A stretch of DNA of 11,034 nt from Actinomycetota bacterium (lineage in GTDB: Bacteria; Actinomycetota; Actinomycetes; Nanopelagicales; Nanopelagicaceae), in assembly GCA_026392815.1 (NCBI GenBank), contig JAPLBI010000171.1, positions 1-11,034 on the forward strand. Reading direction: 5' to 3'. Below are positions 7,780 to 11,034 of the stretch, in pieces. Both the position numbers and the translations under genes were made by a program. The first letter of the stretch is position 1; each line of letters starts with the position of its first letter. The notes under the pieces were generated by a model, which was given only the letters and a program-made list of their open reading frames with translations, was not told the origin of the DNA and ran no database searches.

Positions 7780-8985
7780 CTAGACCCGACCACCAAATGG
7801 CATAAGTCCTTTAACGCTGTAGATATTCGAGTAGAGCAGGCCTTTCCCCTTTGAATTGGCCTCCCACATCATTCCGTTACCAGCATAAATAGTGATGTGG
7901 TGGATCGATGAAATTGTTCCCTTATATGAATAGAACAATAGATCGCCCGGAACAAGTTCATTTAAAGTTACATGCTTGGTGTATCCCGCATAAAGCGCTG
8001 AGTTTAGGCGATCCCAATTTGGCCAACCGAGTCCTGCCGCTTTGTAAGCGGCATAAACCAAGCCCGAACAATCAAATGAGTTTGGTCCTTCAGAACCCCA
8101 GATATATGGCTTGCGCGCTAAAACTTGCTTCTTTGCGAATGCGACTGCAACTGCGCGTTGTTCTTCAGTTGTGCGGATTGTTGAACGTCCCTTAAATCCT
8201 GTATCTGCCCAAACCTTTTTCTGGCCCGCAGTATTCGCCGCGGTATTAGCAAGGCTTTCTTCAAGGAGTGCAAGTGCACGTTGCTGTTCTAACGTAATTC
8301 GGACTCGCTTTGCGCTGGCAAGTTCGCGCGCTAACTTATCTTGAATCGCTTGCAACTTATCTACTTCTTTTTGTTGTAGCGCTTTTGCATCATCTGCAAC
8401 TTTTTTTGCTCCCGCAACTTTTGCAGTTGCAGTCTCTTGGACAACCTTTGCCGCATCGGCCTTTACCTTTGCCTCGCGCGCCACAATTTCTGCAGCTTTA
8501 TAGCGATCAAGCGCCATCGTGTTCTGCATACCCAACTTATCTAGAGTTGAAATCTGATCTATTAAATCTTGTGGGCCATTAGCGCTAAGCAGTGGTTCGA
8601 TATCTGTCATCGATCCGCCCATTATGTAAGCATTCGCTGCAAGCTTTCCGATTACGCGATGTGCTTGGGCAACTGCTTCTTGCGTCTCGCGAGCATATTC
8701 CGCGGCAGCTACCGCAGCAGCAGTTGCTACAGCGAGTTCACGCTTTGCCTTTACATATAAAGCCTGCGCTGCATTTGCTTTGGCGGTTAAGGTTCGAAGA
8801 GTTTGATTGGCTGCAGCTAGTTTCTTCGCGGCTACATCGGCAGCCTTCTTCTTCGCAGCTTCAGCTTTCTTCGCTGCCTCAATCTGCGCCAGAGTTGGTT
8901 TTGGAGTTGCTGCGATGGCAGGAGTAATCGGCAACGCGAGCCCAAAAATCAAGGCTAGCGCGAGCGCTTTTCTGCGATGCAACAC
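7780..8985 (-). CDS. Secreted coiled-coil NlpC/P60 peptidoglycan endopeptidase (RipA-like)
   Basis: This is a probable cell-wall hydrolase that cuts peptide stems during septation or growth. I chose GTG at 8985 (401 residues). It gives a classical Sec signal peptide: basic HRRK, hydrophobic core to residue 18, and cleavage site AIA-A after residue 25. An in-frame TTG at 9024 would add 13 residues with no ribosome site; a TTG at 8982 is a close alternative with better spacing from the G-run at 8994-8990. Residues about 30-245 form an Ala/Lys-rich coiled coil, as in RipA- and PcsB-like proteins. The C-terminal NlpC/P60 domain (about 275-401) has FDCSGLV with catalytic Cys306, His363 in the HITIYAGNG segment, and Glu375 where many relatives have His; mycobacterial RipA also uses Glu. 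The exact bond cut is not deducible. It sits between the ABC permease and tilS. Confidence 0.88.
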   Translation of the reverse strand: MLHRRKALALALIFGLALPITPAIAATPKPTLAQIEAAKKAEAAKKKAADVAAKKLAAANQTLRTLTAKANAAQALYVKAKRELAVATAAAVAAAEYARETQEAVAQAHRVIGKLAANAYIMGGSMTDIEPLLSANGPQDLIDQISTLDKLGMQNTMALDRYKAAEIVAREAKVKADAAKVVQETATAKVAGAKKVADDAKALQQKEVDKLQAIQDKLARELASAKRVRITLEQQRALALLEESLANTAANTAGQKKVWADTGFKGRSTIRTTEEQRAVAVAFAKKQVLARKPYIWGSEGPNSFDCSGLVYAAYKAAGLGWPNWDRLNSALYAGYTKHVTLNELVPGDLLFYSYKGTISSIHHITIYAGNGMMWEANSKGKGLLYSNIYSVKGLMPFGGRV

Positions 8986-8989
8986 AAAA

Positions 8990-8994
8990 CCCCC
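8990..8994 (-). promoter_or_regulatory. G-run ribosome site of the NlpC/P60 gene
   Basis: GGGGG on the minus strand lies 4 nt before GTG (8985) and 7 nt before TTG (8982). It can pair with the CCUCC end of 16S rRNA using a G-U wobble. It supports initiation here rather than at the upstream TTG at 9024. Confidence 0.4.
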
Positions 8995-9058
8995 AAGTGT
9001 TAAGCCCCCAGAATAAGTGAGCAACCTGTGGAACTCCGTTAAAAGGTAGTGAGTGTCG

Positions 9059-9862
9059 CTAGTTGGCTACATCTCGTTTTGTGAATAGAACAGTGGCGAG
9101 AACCAAAGCGATTCCCACATAAATCCCAGAAAGCGAAAGTGCATGGGTATAACTAATTGTCTCGGTGCCACCAGAAGCAACTGTTGCCAACTGACTTCCC
9201 GGCAACCATTCCAAAGTACTGGATTTAACTGCGCCGACAATGTTTTCGATAATCAATAGCCAAAGTACGCCAAGTGAAATTGAGCTAATCGGTGAACGTA
9301 GGAGAATTCCCAGAACCATGCCGATGATTCCAAAGCCTAAGATCGAGATAAATACATTGAGCAGAGTTTTCGCTACTTCAATACGTCCATCGCTATTGAA
9401 CCAAAGCGTGGTGCTGACATCTTTACTTCCGGCGAGAATGTAAGAGAGGCCGATTGAAATTACGGCTCCGACCAAAGTCATAATCACTGCGAAGGCTTTC
9501 ATCGATGCCAATTTGCCGATCAATAAGCGGATACGGCCAGGTTGGCGCACCAAAAGATTGCGCAGCGTTCCGAGTGAGTATTCCTGAGCGGTTTGAGCCG
9601 CAAATACACAGAGTGCGATGATTCCGAGCAGGTTTCCGATACTCGTAAATGCTTGTGTAGAACCACTTGGCAGCGCGAGCATTTCGCGGGTAATTCTTAC
9701 ACCGCGATCGCCATTGCCTTGTGGTGAATCGATAAGTAAGAAGAGAAGTGAAGAAACCAAGACGCTAAAGAACGCAACTGCTCCCATAGTGCCTAGTAGC
9801 AAAGTAGGACGTCGTAATTTGCGCCATTCGGCGAAGAAGATTCTCGTTAGGCTGCGGATCAT
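9059..9862 (-). CDS. ABC-2 type transporter permease
   Basis: This is the integral membrane subunit of an exporter paired with the ATPase just upstream. The 267-residue protein shows six probable membrane helices, at about 21-44, 75-93, 121-144, 166-188, 191-213 and 240-260, and starts with a basic amphipathic stretch ending RKLRRP. Segment EYSLGTLRNLLVRQPGR (94-110) follows helix 2 and fits the conserved cytoplasmic E...GT...R element of BcrB/NatB-like ABC-2 permeases. The substrate cannot be read from the sequence; relatives export peptide antibiotics, lipids or ions. The ATG overlaps the ATPase stop as ATGA and is preceded by AGGAG at 7 nt, so it has both coupling and its own ribosome site. 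Unlike its partner it looks intact. Confidence 0.9.
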   Translation of the reverse strand: MIRSLTRIFFAEWRKLRRPTLLLGTMGAVAFFSVLVSSLLFLLIDSPQGNGDRGVRITREMLALPSGSTQAFTSIGNLLGIIALCVFAAQTAQEYSLGTLRNLLVRQPGRIRLLIGKLASMKAFAVIMTLVGAVISIGLSYILAGSKDVSTTLWFNSDGRIEVAKTLLNVFISILGFGIIGMVLGILLRSPISSISLGVLWLLIIENIVGAVKSSTLEWLPGSQLATVASGGTETISYTHALSLSGIYVGIALVLATVLFTKRDVAN

Positions 9863-10716
9863 TTCTGATCTCCTGTCATTTCAAAGAATGTCTCTTCCAG
9901 GTTGGGTAGTTGTGGTGAAAGCTGGGTAAGTAATATTCCGGCCTCGAACGCCAACTTATTTAGAACTCCCGCCCATTCTGCAGGTCCTTCAATATGTGCA
10001 ACTCCATCGCGAATATGTGCTTTATGCCCAGCGCCTTCGGCAAGCGAAATGATTTTTTCTAGATCGTCTTTGTTCTCAGTTTTAACGAGCATAAATGGTT
10101 GCTGCGCATCGAATAGGTCTTGCATCGCGCCCGCAAAAACTACTTCTCCCTTTCGCAACACAAATACTGTTGTGCCGCCATCTGCCAGTGAGCGAAGAAG
10201 TTGGCGAATCTCTTGAATTCCTTCAGGATCTAATCCATTAGTTGGTTCATCTAAAATCAAAAGCTTTGGATTTGGCAGAAGCGCAGCTGCGATACCTAAG
10301 CGCTGTTTCATACCAAGTGAATAAGTTTTATACTTTGATTTTCCGCGATCAGCGAGCCCTACTTGTGCGAGTAATTGATCCACGCGTTCAAGGGGAAAGC
10401 CTCCGAGGGTTGCTAGAACTTTTAGATTCTCAGCGCCAGATAAAGCAGGATAGAAAGCAGGGCCTTCGATCATCGCTCCTACCTGAGAGAGATATTTCTC
10501 TGGAGATGTAATCGGCTCACCCAAGATGCGCCCTGTTCCACCGCTAGGTGAGATCAGTCCGAGCAACATGCGGATCGTCGTTGTCTTGCCAGCGCCATTT
10601 GGGCCAACAAATCCGCAGATCGTTCCGGCTGGTACCTCAAAATTGGTATGTGAAACGGCAAAGCCAGAGTCATATTTCTTACTTAAATCGCTGACAGATA
10701 TCGCTAATTGGGGCAT
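9859..10716 (-). CDS. ABC-2 exporter ATP-binding protein lacking the H-loop
   Basis: This is the nucleotide-binding subunit of a BcrA/CcmA-type exporter. Its 285 residues carry Walker A GPNGAGKT (38-45), a Q-loop region with Glu84 in AMIEGPAFYP (as is usual in BcrA relatives), signature YSLGMKQ (132-138), Walker B LLILDEP with catalytic Glu157, and D-loop GLDPEG (161-166). After the strand TTVFV (182-186) the family normally continues with SSH, a helix and another strand before the KGEVV-like turn. Here Leu-Arg-Lys-Gly follows directly, so about 17 residues including the switch histidine are missing, in frame. A C-terminal accessory domain (about 205-285) remains. ATP binding looks possible but hydrolysis may be impaired. 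The gene may be real and modified, decaying, or affected by an assembly deletion. The ATG at 10716 appears to begin a leaderless transcript. Confidence 0.88.
   Translation of the reverse strand: MPQLAISVSDLSKKYDSGFAVSHTNFEVPAGTICGFVGPNGAGKTTTIRMLLGLISPSGGTGRILGEPITSPEKYLSQVGAMIEGPAFYPALSGAENLKVLATLGGFPLERVDQLLAQVGLADRGKSKYKTYSLGMKQRLGIAAALLPNPKLLILDEPTNGLDPEGIQEIRQLLRSLADGGTTVFVLRKGEVVFAGAMQDLFDAQQPFMLVKTENKDDLEKIISLAEGAGHKAHIRDGVAHIEGPAEWAGVLNKLAFEAGILLTQLSPQLPNLEETFFEMTGDQK
9870..9874 (-). promoter_or_regulatory. Ribosome binding site of the ABC permease
   Basis: AGGAG (9874-9870) lies 7 nt before the permease ATG, inside the last codons of the ATPase. It supports the start at 9862 despite the ATGA overlap. 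Confidence 0.65.
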
Positions 10717-10728
10717 GTACTCAATATA
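10717..10728 (-). promoter_or_regulatory. Putative -10 box for a leaderless ABC operon transcript
   Basis: On the minus strand TATATT (10728-10723, five of six bases match TATAAT) is followed by only six bases, GAGTAC, before the ATG of the ATPase. A start site at the usual distance would fall at or next to the ATG, with no room for a Shine-Dalgarno sequence. No good -35 hexamer is seen; the expected place overlaps the metZ -10 box. Confidence 0.5.
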
Positions 10729-10740
10729 GCAATTGCACCT

Positions 10741-10753
10741 TAGAATTCTCGGT
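10741..10753 (+). promoter_or_regulatory. Putative -10 box for leaderless metZ transcript
   Basis: TAGAAT (10741-10746) matches TATAAT at five of six positions and is followed by seven bases, TCTCGGT, before the GTG start of metZ. This predicts transcription beginning at or beside the start codon. No Shine-Dalgarno sequence is present. No clear -35 is visible 16-18 bp upstream, where the opposite -10 box lies. Confidence 0.5.
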
Positions 10754-11034
10754 GTGAGTAATGAGATCTGGGGTTATCAACCAACCAATCAACGGCCTGC
10801 ACCAGATTGGGAAATCAACCCTCAAACTGCAGCAGTGCGTGCCGGTCTTGCTCGTTCCGGTTTCGGCGAAACATCTGAGGCCCTTTATTTGAATAGTGGC
10901 TTTACATATTCCTCCGCGCAAGAAGCATTTGATGCATTCGCAGATGAGACAGATCATTATTTGTATAGCCGTTTCCATAATCCAACAGTGCAGATGTTTG
11001 AAAAGCGTTTGGCTGCAATTGAGGGCGCTGAATA
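10754..11034 (+). CDS. metZ: O-succinylhomoserine sulfhydrylase MetZ (N-terminal part, cut by window edge)
   Basis: This is the only gene on the plus strand. MetZ-type PLP enzymes make homocysteine directly from an activated homoserine and sulfide, a short route to methionine. The 93 visible codons begin SNEIWGYQP and include TAAVRAGLARSGFGETSEALYLNSG (in parts: TAAVRAGL, ETSEALYL), then DHYLYSRFHNPTV and a MFEKRLAAIEGAE segment. These match the N-terminal substrate and PLP-phosphate region of the Cys/Met metabolism family, closest to actinobacterial MetZ by recall. The PLP lysine lies outside the window. The start is GTG at 10754; no in-frame ATG occurs nearby, and the GTG at 10752 is followed at once by a stop. 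O-acetylhomoserine sulfhydrylase or cystathionine gamma-synthase are alternatives that the missing part would decide. Confidence 0.85.
   Translation, partial: MSNEIWGYQPTNQRPAPDWEINPQTAAVRAGLARSGFGETSEALYLNSGFTYSSAQEAFDAFADETDHYLYSRFHNPTVQMFEKRLAAIEGAE

Noticed and set aside
8310..8927. Leu/Gln/Ser-rich plus-strand frames opposite the NlpC/P60 gene
   Set aside because: The low-complexity composition is the mirror of the Ala/Lys coiled-coil codons on the minus strand; no ribosome site or conserved motif.
8986..9058. Possible riboswitch or promoter upstream of the NlpC/P60 gene, as some actinobacterial hydrolase genes have c-di-AMP riboswitches
   Set aside because: The gap from the permease stop is only about 73 bp, too short for that riboswitch, and the candidate hexamers (TATTCT, TAACAC) lack matching -35 elements.
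10721..10978. Minus-strand 85-codon Cys/Ile-rich frame opposite metZ
   Set aside because: It is antisense to clear metZ coding sequence and runs into the shared promoter region; no support as a gene.
1..11034. tRNA/rRNA genes, CRISPR repeats, insertion sequences, attachment sites, intrinsic terminators
   Set aside because: All gaps are under about 75 bp; I saw no GC-rich hairpin followed by a T-run, no spaced repeats and no transposase-like frame.

Overview
The window is one dense minus-strand gene block from a streamlined actinobacterium. It runs from an ABC-transporter ATPase at 10716 leftward to an L-aspartate oxidase cut by the left edge. One divergent plus-strand gene (metZ) starts at 10754 and is cut by the right edge. 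The order tilS-hpt-ftsH-folE-folP-folB-folK-panC-nadB matches the arrangement known from Mycobacterium and Streptomyces chromosomes. The coding style also fits: alternative GTG/TTG starts, leaderless-looking promoters and NlpC/P60 endopeptidases of the RipA kind. By eye the base composition is moderate (mid-to-high 40s % GC, not computed). With overlaps and gaps of 4-75 bp, this suggests a small-genome freshwater actinobacterium such as the acI/Nanopelagicales group. That placement is inference; the sequence alone does not fix it.

Layout, right to left on the minus strand. (1) 10716-9059 is a two-gene ABC-2 type exporter, ATPase plus six-helix permease. The ATPase has an apparent in-frame loss of the H-loop. 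(2) 8985-7780 is a secreted coiled-coil NlpC/P60 cell-wall endopeptidase. (3) 7770-4126 is the conserved tilS, hpt, ftsH trio: tRNA-Ile lysidine synthase, hypoxanthine phosphoribosyltransferase and the membrane AAA protease. (4) 4129-1938 is the folate pathway folE, folP, folB, folK: GTP to dihydroneopterin triphosphate, and pterin/pABA to dihydropteroate. (5) 1881-1 is panC then nadB, for pantothenate and the first step of NAD synthesis. The plus-strand gene at the right edge, metZ, belongs to methionine synthesis and shares a 37-bp start-to-start gap with the ABC operon.

Genes are tightly coupled. ATGA or GTGA stop/start overlaps join ATPase-permease, ftsH-folE, folB-folK and panC-nadB, and folP-folB overlap by 8 bp. 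Recognisable Shine-Dalgarno sequences precede hpt, the permease and panC, with weaker ones before ftsH and nlpC; the folate genes appear to rely on coupling. No stretch above 300 bp lacks a gene; the longest non-coding gap is about 75 bp. I saw no tRNA, rRNA, riboswitch, terminator hairpin, CRISPR array or mobile element. The region is mostly housekeeping. The real anomalies are the H-loop deletion in the ABC ATPase and the overlapping, apparently leaderless divergent promoters. I found no new multi-gene system.
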